From: Vicia villosa | Lineage: Eukaryota > Streptophyta > Magnoliopsida > Fabales > Fabaceae | DNA length: 64,000 nucleotides | Direction: 5' to 3' | Assembly (NCBI RefSeq): GCF_029867415.1 | Contig: NW_026706236.1 | Coordinates: 29,624-93,623, forward strand | Translations under genes and position numbers: made by a program | Notes under the pieces: generated by a model | Database searches by the model: none | Seen by the model: only the letters and a program-made list of their open reading frames with translations | What the model was told of the DNA's origin: nothing | Shown here: one piece after another, positions 1 through 10,792 of the stretch | Layout of the letters: the number at the start of each line of letters is the position of its first letter | Numbering within the stretch: position 1 is the stretch's first letter

Positions 1-539
1 TATCGCAGAGGGTCCTTGTAAATTTCACTATGTTCGTAGATGAACCCCTTGATGATCAGATACCCCTTGAGTGTATCTATAAGGGAACTTCTTTGTTGAA
101 CTAATCCTTGTTTGACGATAACCTTGATTGCATTTACAATCCTGTTACGATGAGGCATGGACATGCGGCTGGCATGATGAAAGACATCCCTTTTTTCCTT
201 AGTACGACCAAGATCATTCTTGATGTTTTATCCTCCTTTCTCCATAGTCTACGATCCTTTGGATTTTTCTTTGCGAGTCTCGGGAAATCGGCTAGCAAGG
301 AAAGCGTGGACGCGGGAGAAGATGGATATGCAAATGTAAATGTATGAATGCATGAAAATGCAAATGCATGGATATGCGAGAGACTCCTTGTATTACAACT
401 CCTTGTATGCAATGTAGACGCGTGACAGATATAACCTTAAGGATAGCCTATGTGGATTTAGGGATGACATTTGACCCTAGTGAAATCCTTGCAAGATAGA
501 CGTTATGACATGCCAATGGAAATCCCTTAGATTCGGGAG

Positions 540-1215
540 TATGTAGAAGGTAGCGGCTGGTGACCGTTCAAGACAGTTACCAAGTCTCATGGCCATCGAG
601 AGGCCGTTCGACGTGTACCAATGAAGAATTCCCTCGTGGGAAGGTTCTCTATGCGGAACACAACCTATATAAGGACGATATCGGATGAAATGAAATCCCT
701 ACAAGCCAGGGACGAAAGATGTATAAATGGAGTTCCAAACCCTACAAGTTAGAGGGTGCGCGGGAATAAGCACGAGGAGACCATTCAAGACAGTCACTGA
801 ATCACATGGCCATCAAGAGGCCAATCGAACGTATGCTAATGAAGTTGTCCTTCGTATGAGGGATGTGATTTTAGGAATAGAATCCCTATAGGCTAGGGAA
901 TGTGTAGACGTAGGCACGGAGTGACCGTTCAAGACAGTCACTAGATCGCATGGCCATCGAGAGGCCAATTGACGTGCGTAAACGAAGATGTCCTTCGTGG
1001 GAAGGACACGTAGTTGTAAGAATACAAGGATATGTAAGGAAAGTCCCTATAGGCTAGGGAGTGCGTAGATACAGGCGCGGAGTGACCGTTCATGACAGTC
1101 ACTAGGTCTCATGGCCATCGAGAGGCCAATCAACGTGCATAAATGAAAGTGTCCTTCATGGGAAGGACGTCACCTTGTAAATAGAATCCCTACAGGCTAG
1201 GGAACGCGTAGAAAA
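540..1215. repeat. Degenerate tandem repeat, four units of about 144-217 bp
   Basis: A word close to gaccgttcaagacagtcac followed by catggccatcgagagg occurs at 562, 779, 923 and 1084. Each copy is followed by tccttcrtgggaagga-like and ccctayaggctaggga-like words. Unit spacing is uneven (217, 144, 161 bp), so this is an old, indel-rich array. It lies in the leader of the minus-strand Ogre-type element. Confidence 0.75.
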
Positions 1216-1973
1216 ACCTGCAAAATTAAAGCGCATATATTCGCAGTATATAAATTGCACATATATAATAAGCACGTAAGCACATAAGCCCTAGGTTCAT
1301 AGGTTCGACGTAACGGCTTAGGGTGCCTACCCTTCCCATTGGTATGTTCTAGAAGGTCTCATGGGGTCGTTCGTAGCCGCTGAGACTTTTTGTCTCTTTG
1401 GATTTTAGAACAACTCATTTATCCATGAGGTTCGATTTTTAGGGGTAGGTTCCCAGAGAGATCAGCCAAATACCAAGTCCAGCCCTCAACAAGGTCGAGC
1501 CTTGTATCAGACCTTTCCGGATATTTAACCCACTCTGAGTGGAATTATAATAAGACTCGTAGGCGATGTAGTTCCCCTCTCGTCTTAAATATAATTCTCA
1601 CACTTAGGTTTAACGGCAATTTATATACAACCCAAAAATGCAATAAAAGTAACAAATATTCAAATAATCAAATATTTAATTAAAATTGCTATAAACAAAT
1701 TAAATTGTAAATAAATAAATAAATAAAATTAAACAATTTAAATATTTATATATAAACCATAAACCTTGGAAATTGCAAATAAATATATAAATAAAAATTT
1801 AAATATTTAAATATAAAAGGAAAGAAATAAAACCGAAACCCTAATTCACAACCCTAATTTTGGCAAATTTGCCAAACCCTAAAAAAGTTTGCCAAAAACC
1901 TAAAAAGGTTTGCCAAAAACCTAAACCCTGCCGAAAGCTAGGAGCATAATAATTTACAGTTTTGTTATCACTA

Positions 1974-1992
1974 GTCCCCAGCAGAGTCGCCA
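1974..1992 (-). promoter_or_regulatory. Primer-binding site of Ogre-type element B
   Basis: Read on the minus strand, tggcgactctgctggggac starts 2 nt after the LTR end (...ggttgctaca). This is the primer-site form associated with Ogre/Tat elements (tRNA-Arg type). It fixes the orientation of the element as minus and identifies 1995-4693 as the 5' LTR. Confidence 0.75.
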
Positions 1993-3182
1993 GCTGTAGC
2001 AACCTGCCCTAAAAATTAAGACTTAGAGTCGCCACCTATTCTACCAAGGCGAATAGGAAACCTTATGTAGTTAAGAGATCCGGGGTAAGTTATTATAATC
2101 AGGTCGAGGGAAGGTGTTAGGAACCCTCGACCCTTTCCTAAGGTTTGATCTAAGGTAAATGTTCATGGCAAAATTATGGAGGTTAATAGCTAAGGAAATG
2201 AATAGGGCGAAAAGTGAGATTTGAGCTGAATTGAGGTTTTGAGGAAGGGGACTCGCCTTGGTTATCCAAGTGCCTACGTACCTCCTTATGGAGGATCAGA
2301 GTCTACGTAGTTCGGGCACAGGGTTGTACGCCTTAGAATTGATTATGGAGGTGTTTGAAGGCTTTTTGAGTTACCTTGTCGTAGTTTTTGAATTGCGAAG
2401 TTCGAAGGTATTTTGAATTACCTTATCGTAGATTTGAAAATCGCAGTATTTGAAGGGATGAAAATCCGTAGTGTCGTGGTTTAGTGTGTTTTAAATTTGG
2501 GCGTACAACCCTGATTTAATATGTCACCGTTAGTTGCAATGATCAATAGGTTTGATCATTATAGTTAACGGATTAATGGGGCATTGCTGGTTACTCTGAT
2601 CGATAGATTCGATCCTCGCGGGCAGCAAATTGAATGTGTTTTAATTTTGTAATTAAATCTCATGTTTTATTCTTTTATCTCTCGTCTAATGCGACTAATA
2701 GCTTTAGTCGGGTCGAGGAGAGAATTATTCAAGAATTAATGTTCTTTGCCAAATGGACAGTGGGATTGGGCAAACCCTAATGGGTTTTTGTGATTTTTAA
2801 TCATTAAAAAAATAATTAAATTAATTAAGTCGAATAATCGACATAATCGGGATGATCCTAAATAATTCTAAATCCTAATTATTAATCCTAACCCTAATTT
2901 AAATCCTAATCCTAATTAAATAACTAATTAAATTTAATAATTAATATCCTAATCTAAACAATTAATAAATAAAACAAATGAATAAATAAAATAAAAATTA
3001 TATAGAACCTAGGCTGCAATCCTGTGCTGTGAAGCCCTGAGGGAGTGTGGTGGAACCTCAAGCTTTATGGGCGTTAGATCTGATGGGATGGAGATCCGAC
3101 GGCCGTTGGATGAGGATGTACTGCGGTCACGCGCAAGGAAGTGACGGCGGATCTGCAGGCTTGTTAAGCTAAAAAATGAAGG

Positions 3183-3255
3183 AAAAAACATGTTACACAC
3201 GGGGATCGAACCCCTGTTTGCACGGTGATAGGTACGTCCCCTTTGCCACTTCATC
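3183..3255 (-). other. Pol III-like A-box/B-box/T-run unit inside Ogre B LTR
   Basis: On the minus strand, tggcaaagggg (3238-3248) fits an A box and ggttcgatccc (3202-3212) fits a B box, 36 nt apart start to start. A T6 run follows 13 nt after the B box (3183-3188). GGGG/CCCC flank the TTCGAT loop as in a T-arm. No acceptor stem or anticodon arm is evident, so it is tRNA-like at most. The LTR at 16136-19470 has an equivalent unit with the same 36-nt spacing. Activity is not shown. Confidence 0.45.
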
Positions 3256-4099
3256 CATATTCGCCTGCTATTAATGGATTGGGGCGCATCCTATATGAAC
3301 CTTCAAATGACGTAAACAAAATTTAAAATAAAAAAACAGCGCGCGTTAGTTTGCATCTTCTTCGTCAAATTTTCTGGAAAAAAAACACAGGCCTACAGCA
3401 ACGTTTTTTAAATGTGGCCATAAGTCTCCCACCTTCAAACCTGCAAAATATTGTCAATAGAGACCAAATAATAACCCATATCTCATATATGTAACATCAC
3501 GAACCCAATGGATATGTTAATTGGACCTGTAATTGCCTTTAACCTAGAATCCCTCTTTTTAGAGGTATGAACCCTAACAATGGTGTTTGGTTATACCTGC
3601 AACAAAACTCAACAACACCAGTCCAGAAATATTCCCCACATCAAAACGAACACAACCATGTAATCAAAACTGATTTCTAATGGCCGCACGTATGCAAACG
3701 AAGATATAAGAAAAACGGAAAAAACGTGATGAGCAGTGGCGCGTTCTTGTTGTCTTGAGCTTGGAAATTGATTTGAGTTCCCTCACCACTTCCCACAAAT
3801 TGCGTTTTGATGAACAAAAGCCTTTGAATCCTCCTACAATGGCAAACACGAATTTGTATTTTTCTGGTTGTGGAGAGGACTCGGCTATGGCCTTTTCTCC
3901 TAATCTCTCCCTCCCTCCCCTGCGGCTGCACATCTTTGATATGTATATATATGGCCGAGAATTAGGTTTGCAACTAATTTTTGATTGAATCACATAAATG
4001 GTGATTGAGATTCTATTGCCATATTTGTGTTTGATATTTTTGTTCTTGCAAATCCACTCTTTCTTTTTCATGAAACATGAACAACTTGTTTTGGGTTTT

Positions 4100-4470
4100 T
4101 TTTTATTTTATTTTTATTTTAACAATCTAATAATAATAATTAATAATTAATAATAATAGTAAATAAAATAATAATAATTAATGAGGATAGTAATGATTGA
4201 AACTAATAGTAATGATAATTCTATCAAAATTAATAATAATATTAACCCTAAATAATAGTATTAACATTAATTCTAATAAGACTATCATTACCCTAAAAAA
4301 ATAATCCTAATATATATGTTTACTAAAGCCTAATTATAATAATAAACCTAACTAATCCTAATACTAATTAATCCTAATACTAATCCTATTAATATTAACA
4401 ATAATAAAAATTAAAAATGTTTAAATGCTAATAGTTAGTCATGATAAAATAATAATAATCGAAACCAATG
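4100..4470. repeat. AT-rich low-complexity tract (TAATAA-type)
   Basis: A long run of taataat/attaata words with almost no G or C lies within the B LTR. No unit repeats exactly. Nothing coding or structural is evident. Confidence 0.7.
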
Positions 4471-4693
4471 TTAGTAAAACCCCAAAATACCCCCACAAAT
4501 GATAAAACCCTTGTAATAATTGGGCCCAACGTTTGGGTCCTAAAGATCTGTCAATTACACCCTTGTTTTAACTCAACCTGATTTATAAGAGAGCGAGTTT
4601 GACAATAGAAATGTCAAACCCTATGGCTCTTAATTTTGACTCTTGATGGATTAAGAGACGTAGATCTGATCGGGCAAATTTTGGGGTATGACA

Positions 4694-5314
4694 GTCTTTA
4701 CCACAAACTTATTTCCCAACTGCTATTCCAAACTGATGACAAGGAAAGTGGTCTTTACCACAAACTTGTTTCCCAACTGCGACTTATTACGTTAGTCCCC
4801 GAGCAGTAATGAGTTACGTCTTATCACGTTAGTCCCCCGGCGGTGATATGAAGCTACGTCTCTTTGGCACGTTAGTCCCCCGGCAGTAACCAAGATCCAT
4901 TTCTATCATGTTAGTCCCCTGGCAATGATACACAACTACGACTTATTACGTTAGTCCCCGAGCAGTAATGAGTTATGTCTTATCACGTTAGTCCCCTGGC
5001 AGTGATATGAAGCTATGTCTCTTTGGTACGTTAGTCCCCCGGCAGTAACCAAGATCTATTTCTATCATGTTAGTCCCCTGGTAATGATACACAACTACGA
5101 CTGATTACGTTAGTCCCCGAACAGTAATGAGTTATGTCTTATCACGTTAGTCCCCTGGCAGTGATATGAAGCTATGTCTCTTTGGTACGTTAGTCCGATA
5201 GTAACCAAGATCTATTTCTATCATGTTAGTCCCCTAGCAATGATACACAACTACGACTTATTACGTTAGTCCCCGAGCAGTAATGAGTTATGTCTTATCA
5301 CGTTAGTCCCCTGG
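4694..5314 (+). repeat. Minisatellite in 3' UTR of Ogre-type element A (left part)
   Basis: The word cgttagtccccyggcagtrat recurs every 37-43 bp. Four such subunits form a higher-order unit: gacttattac recurs at 4781, 4940, 5099 (gactgattac) and 5255, giving periods of 159, 159 and 156 bp. Element B interrupts the array on the left and the Tekay-type array interrupts it on the right (after cctgg at 5310-5314). It resumes at 15361. Confidence 0.85.
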
Positions 5315-7141
5315 TGTAACACCCGGTATTTAGTTAATTATTTAATTATATACATTCAAATTATTTCGAATTTAATTGTTGAATTTGTGGAGTGTTGAGA
5401 ATTGTTGACATGGGTTTTTATGATTAATTAGTTGATTAATTTATTGATTAAGTTGTAGAAATAGTATTGAAGAAATACTAGATTTATTATATGGACTTAA
5501 TTAAGTGATGGTGGTAGTAAAACGTGGGGTGTGAATGTTAGGCCCAATAGGTTTAATGAAATTAGGTTAAGATAAGGATTAGGCTAATTAGAAGAGAAAA
5601 AGTCTTGGGGAATTGGTTATGGGAAGTTGTAGAGAAGAGAGAAAATAGGAGAGAAATTCATTCCCGTTTTTCTTGCAGCAGTCTCACTAAATCGAAGATC
5701 CCTGATTCGTTAACCGTTGGAACGTCGCCAAATTTTGTGGGTAGGTTCGCAACACCTGTAGCTAACTTTTGACCGTTGGGATCTTCAAAATAAGGTCTGA
5801 GTTGTGAGATATGATCATCGCACTGTAGCTGCATATTTGGGAAAATTTTCAACTTTTGATTCTGATTAAAATAGGCAATGGTTGGGAGCTAAGGCTAGAT
5901 GGCTTCGATCGGTAGAATTGTAGAACGGACTCCGAATACAAGGTAAGGGGTGGGGTTCTAACTCTATAACCGGACTCATGATGAATGATATGTGTGGGTT
6001 AAATTTGTAGGAAATTATTCCTGATTATTTGTTGTGATTCTGTCATGTTGATTCGATGAAATTAGTTGTTGTTGTGGTGATAATTGTTGTTGTTTTATGC
6101 GAAGTTGAAGGATGTTTCAGTGACGATGTATACCTCTATTTATTAGTATAGCGACGATATAGGCTTATGCCTTGTGACGATGATGTTGTTTGTTGTGTGT
6201 GTTTGTTGCATTCATATACATATGCATTTTTGGCGACGGCCTGGATTGGCAAATTAGTGACGAAGGCTTATGCCTTGATGCCTCTGTTTAACTGGCAATT
6301 GGCGATGGGGGCTGAAGCCCTAGGTACCACATGCATGTGCAGTTGTAGAGTCTCATTGTATGTGGCATGAGTGTGATTTAATTGTGATGTGATGTGACTT
6401 GAGTTGTTGTTAAATTGTGATAATATGGAGTTGTAATTATAAATTGTTATACTAATGACGTGTTGTGACAGGTATTGTCTAGAAGATGAGAAATAGTTGT
6501 TATAACTATTAATATGTTGTTGTTATTTATTTTTGTTAATTATAACTGTTCAGGTTAATTGTTATTATAAATGTAGTCTGAAAGCTGTAACGTGATAATT
6601 TCGTACGATTAAATTCTAATATATTGTTTATCATGCGTTTGTTTATATTGGTAGATATCTCACCCTTTCTGAATGATGTTTCCCTACCATGGGAAATTGA
6701 CAGGTACTCAAGATAGCGGTGGAAGTTTTGAAGTGATTTATGAAGTCTTTAGTTGCTGTTAGTCGAGTTGGTGTCTTGCTCTGATACGTAGCACTCGGGG
6801 GGAATAAAACGATTGTTTTATTTATTAATTCTTTTGCTGAATTTTTATATGGTTTTGGTTTAAATTGTAACTTAAAGTTACCGTGCAATGATGCTACGAC
6901 TTGATTTGAATAGTTATGAAGTTTGTTGATTCCGCTGCGAGTTAATTATTGAATTTAAACAAAGTGATTTTTTTGTAATGATTTGATTATCATTTTAAAT
7001 TCTTGTGCTATGTATCTATATGAAGGCAAATAAGCCGTAACTGTTTTTGAAATGAAGAATATGTGATACCTCAAATGAACTTGTTTAGAATTTATACTCT
7101 GATTTTCCGTATAATTTATCGGGTAGATTTGGGGTGTTACA
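5315..7141 (+). mobile_element. LTR 1 of the Tekay-type array
   Basis: Length is 1827 bp, from TGTAACACCC to GGGTGTTACA. It differs from the later copies at a few sites: aacgtcgcc near 5720, ccctagg near 6318, one t fewer near 6737, and tttagaat near 7085. Short hairpin-prone words lie at 6161-6172 and 6264-6275 (aggcttatgcct) and at 6309-6320 (gggct-ga-agccc). Small frames of 62-81 aa in it recur in each copy only because the DNA is repeated. Confidence 0.88.
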
Positions 7142-8052
7142 TTAGTGGTATCAGAGCAGGTCGGTCCGTCCGGCCAGAGTCGTCTAATTATTGTTTATCC
7201 TTTTGTATGCGAAAAGTGTGTACAACACTGTCGGTACTTGTTGCTTTCTGGTTGTTGCAGGAATTAGTTTGAGCGAAGTGGGGGAGAAGCTTTGCTTCTC
7301 GGATGTGGTTCAGTTGCAAGTTCGCAAAGATGATTGCTGTCTGGGTGTTTCGAAAACTGAATTTCGACGAAAGAATGTGTCTCTCGAGTTATAAAAAGTT
7401 TGGGAGTGAGGAGATATGTTAAGAGTTTTTTGGAATATGTTTAAGTTGAAGAAAAATGAGTTTTGGAGTGGAAACTCCGTAAGCAAAACGCAGGAAATTG
7501 CTGAATGTTTTGTGAAACTTCAAAAATTCATAACTTAGTTCTGGACATCCGATTTGAGTCCCGTTTGAAGCGTTGGAAAGCTAACGAGATGAAATTTATT
7601 TTAAAAATGGTTTCAGAAGCTATAATAGATTTATTTATAACAGGATGATGTTGGAAGGAGATGGAATTTGCGGTTACGCTTGTCCTTGGAACTGGACTTG
7701 TTTGTTGGTGCCGCACAGGACGTCAGCGTCAAAGTTGAGTGAATTTAAGGAGTAATTAATAGGTTTGTTGAAAATAAATTTTAAGAATTAGTGTACCATT
7801 TGAGAAGTTTTGGAGATACCGTAAAGAGTGTCGCTGCATGGCGTCGATGTTCGCACTTTCGAATAGCGTTGGAATAGTTTACAAGTTAGTAAAAGTTATG
7901 TTGAAGAAGTACCGGAATGGTCGACATATGTGTAATCGATTTGAGATGTGTTAATGGTTTGTTATGTTGGATGGTTGGTCGTGGAGGTGAAGTTGATGAT
8001 GGTTGTATCGGATAAATTTTCGAGGACGAAAATATTCTAAGTGGGGGAGAGT
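7142..8052 (+). mobile_element. Internal region 1 of the Tekay-type array
   Basis: This is 911 bp without a credible protein. It opens with the primer-binding site tggtatcagagc (7146-7157, tRNA-Met type). A perfect hairpin gagaagc-ttt-gcttctc lies at 7284-7300. It closes with cgaggacgaaaat and the purine tract agtgggggaga just before the next LTR at 8053. Compared with the two later internal regions it has acttagttc instead of acttgagttc (near 7535) and single-base differences near 7815 and 7890. Confidence 0.82.
7146..7157 (+). promoter_or_regulatory. Primer-binding site, Tekay-type unit 1
   Basis: tggtatcagagc lies 4 nt after the LTR end. It is the common plant LTR-retrotransposon primer site complementary to initiator tRNA-Met. 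Equivalent sites are at 9885-9896 and 12625-12636. Confidence 0.8.
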
Positions 8053-9880
8053 TGTAACACCCGGTATTTAGTTAATTATTTAATTATATACATTCAAATT
8101 ATTTCGAATTTAATTGTTGAATTTGTGGAGTGTTGAGAATTGTTGACATGGGTTTTTATGATTAATTAGTTGATTAATTTATTGATTAAGTTGTAGAAAT
8201 AGTATTGAAGAAATACTAGATTTATTATATGGACTTAATTAAGTGATGGTGGTAGTAAAACGTGGGGTGTGAATGTTAGGCCCAATAGGTTTAATGAAAT
8301 TAGGTTAAGATAAGGATTAGGCTAATTAGAAGAGAAAAAGTCTTGGGGAATTGGTTATGGGAAGTTGTAGAGAAGAGAGAAAATAGGAGAGAAATTCATT
8401 CCCGTTTTTCTTGCAGCAGTCTCACTAAATCGAAGATCCCTGATTCGTTAACCGTTGGATCGTCGCCAAATTTTGTGGGTAGGTTCGCAACACCTGTAGC
8501 TAACTTTTGACCGTTGGGATCTTCAAAATAAGGTCTGAGTTGTGAGATATGATCATCGCACTGTAGCTGCATATTTGGGAAAATTTTCAACTTTTGATTC
8601 TGATTAAAATAGGCAATGGTTGGGAGCTAAGGCTAGATGGCTTCGATCGGTAGAATTGTAGAACGGACTCCGAATACAAGGTAAGGGGTGGGGTTCTAAC
8701 TCTATAACCGGACTCATGATGAATGATATGTGTGGGTTAAATTTGTAGGAAATTATTCCTGATTATTTGTTGTGATTCTGTCATGTTGATTCGATGAAAT
8801 TAGTTGTTGTTGTGGTGATAATTGTTGTTGTTTTATGCGAAGTTGAAGGATGTTTCAGTGACGATGTATACCTCTATTTATTAGTATAGCGACGATATAG
8901 GCTTATGCCTTGTGACGATGATGTTGTTTGTTGTGTGTGTTTGTTGCATTCATATACATATGCATTTTTGGCGACGGCCTGGATTGGCAAATTAGTGACG
9001 AAGGCTTATGCCTTGATGCCTCTGTTTAACTGGCAATTGGCGATGGGGGCTGAAGCCCTGGGTACCACATGCATGTGCAGTTGTAGAGTCTCATTGTATG
9101 TGGCATGAGTGTGATTTAATTGTGATGTGATGTGACTTGAGTTGTTGTTAAATTGTGATAATATGGAGTTGTAATTATAAATTGTTATACTAATGACGTG
9201 TTGTGACAGGTATTGTCTAGAAGATGAGAAATAGTTGTTATAACTATTAATATGTTGTTGTTATTTATTTTTGTTAATTATAACTGTTCAGGTTAATTGT
9301 TATTATAAATGTAGTCTGAAAGCTGTAACGTGATAATTTCGTACGATTAAATTCTAATATATTGTTTATCATGCGTTTGTTTATATTGGTAGATATCTCA
9401 CCCTTTCTGAATGATGTTTCCCTACCATGGGAAATTGACAGGTACTCAAGATAGCGGTGGAAGTTTTGAAGTGATTTTATGAAGTCTTTAGTTGCTGTTA
9501 GTCGAGTTGGTGTCTTGCTCTGATACGTAGCACTCGGGGGGAATAAAACGATTGTTTTATTTATTAATTCTTTTGCTGAATTTTTATATGGTTTTGGTTT
9601 AAATTGTAACTTAAAGTTACCGTGCAATGATGCTACGACTTGATTTGAATAGTTATGAAGTTTGTTGATTCCGCTGCGAGTTAATTATTGAATTTAAACA
9701 AAGTGATTTTTTTGTAATGATTTGATTATCATTTTAAATTCTTGTGCTATGTATCTATATGAAGGCAAATAAGCCGTAACTGTTTTTGAAATGAAGAATA
9801 TGTGATACCTCAAATGAACTTGTTTGGAATTTATACTCTGATTTTCCGTATAATTTATCGGGTAGATTTGGGGTGTTACA
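8053..9880 (+). mobile_element. LTR 2 of the Tekay-type array (chimeric)
   Basis: Length is 1828 bp. Its upstream half carries LTR1-like variants (attcattccc, atccctg) plus a private variant (atcgtcgcc near 8460). Its downstream half carries the LTR3/LTR4 variants (ccctggg near 9058, the extra t near 9475, tttggaat near 9824). The switch within one LTR suggests it formed by recombination between two LTRs. Confidence 0.85.
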
Positions 9881-10792
9881 TTAGTGGTATCAGAGCAGGT
9901 CGGTCCGTCCGGCCAGAGTCGTCTAATTATTGTTTATCCTTTTGTATGCGAAAAGTGTGTACAACACTGTCGGTACTTGTTGCTTTCTGGTTGTTGCAGG
10001 AATTAGTTTGAGCGAAGTGGGGGAGAAGCTTTGCTTCTCGGATGTGGTTCAGTTGCAAGTTCGCAAAGATGATTGCTGTCTGGGTGTTTCGAAAACTGAA
10101 TTTCGACGAAAGAATGTGTCTCTCGAGTTATAAAAAGTTTGGGAGTGAGGAGATATGTTAAGAGTTTTTTGGAATATGTTTAAGTTGAAGAAAAATGAGT
10201 TTTGGAGTGGAAACTCCGTAAGCAAAACGCAGGAAATTGCTGAATGTTTTGTGAAACTTCAAAAATTCATAACTTGAGTTCTGGACATCCGATTTGAGTC
10301 CCGTTTGAAGCGTTGGAAAGCTAACGAGATGAAATTTATTTTAAAAATGGTTTCAGAAGCTATAATAGATTTATTTATAACAGGATGATGTTGGAAGGAG
10401 ATGGAATTTGCGGTTACGCTTGTCCTTGGAACTGGACTTGTTTGTTGGTGCCGCACAGGACGTCAGCGTCAAAGTTGAGTGAATTTAAGGAGTAATTAAT
10501 AGGTTTGTTGAAAATAAATTTTAAGAATTAGTGTACCATTTGAGAAGTTTTGAAGATACCGTAAAGAGTGTCGCTGCATGGCGTCGATGTTCGCACTTTC
10601 GAATAGCGTTGGAATAGTTTACAAGTTAGTAACAGTTATGTTGAAGAAGTACCGGAATGGTCGACATATGTGTAATCGATTTGAGATGTGTTAATGGTTT
10701 GTTATGTTGGATGGTTGGTCGTGGAGGTGAAGTTGATGATGGTTGTATCGGATAAATTTTCGAGGACGAAAATATTCTAAGTGGGGGAGAGT
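9881..10792 (+). mobile_element. Internal region 2 of the Tekay-type array
   Basis: 912 bp, with the same layout as internal region 1: primer site at 9885-9896, hairpin at 10023-10039, purine tract before 10793. By eye it is identical to internal region 3 (12621-13532). No coding capacity. Confidence 0.82.

Larger units (their letters stand above)
1..1994 (-). mobile_element. Ogre-type element B, 5' leader (non-coding internal region)
   Basis: This stretch lies directly inside the 5' LTR of a minus-strand Ogre-type Ty3/gypsy element, downstream of its primer-binding site. I see no credible coding region: frames on both strands are short and lack recognisable domains. It contains a degenerate tandem array (about 540-1215) and, near the primer site, short AAACCTAAA/GTTTGCC word repeats (about 1840-1930). 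The rest of the element lies to the left, outside the window. That it is a leader is inferred from position; no gag or pol is seen. Confidence 0.6.
1995..4693 (-). mobile_element. 5' LTR of Ogre-type element B
   Basis: On the minus strand the LTR begins tgtcataccccaaaatttg (ending at 4693) and finishes ggttgctaca (at 1995), directly before the primer-binding site. Length is 2699 bp. It shares the ends and the downstream half with the plus-strand LTR at 16136-19470: the paired words cctccttatggaggatc and gggttgtacgcc, and the ggtggcgactc tract near the end. The upstream U3-like halves differ, so these are two subfamilies rather than the two LTRs of one element. A TATA-like run lies near 3941-3952. 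Frames of 135 and 84 aa inside it have no domains and are treated as chance. Confidence 0.8.

Noticed and set aside
1838..2900. Telomere-like ccctaa words
   Set aside because: Only scattered, degenerate copies in AT-rich sequence; no tandem cctaaa/ccctaaa array.
3183..3255. Bona fide tRNA gene
   Set aside because: A and B boxes are present but no acceptor stem or anticodon arm can be drawn; kept only as a Pol III-like unit.
4781..5300. CRISPR-like regular repeats
   Set aside because: The genome is eukaryotic and the spacers between gttagtcccc words are themselves repeated in a 159-bp unit, so it is a minisatellite.
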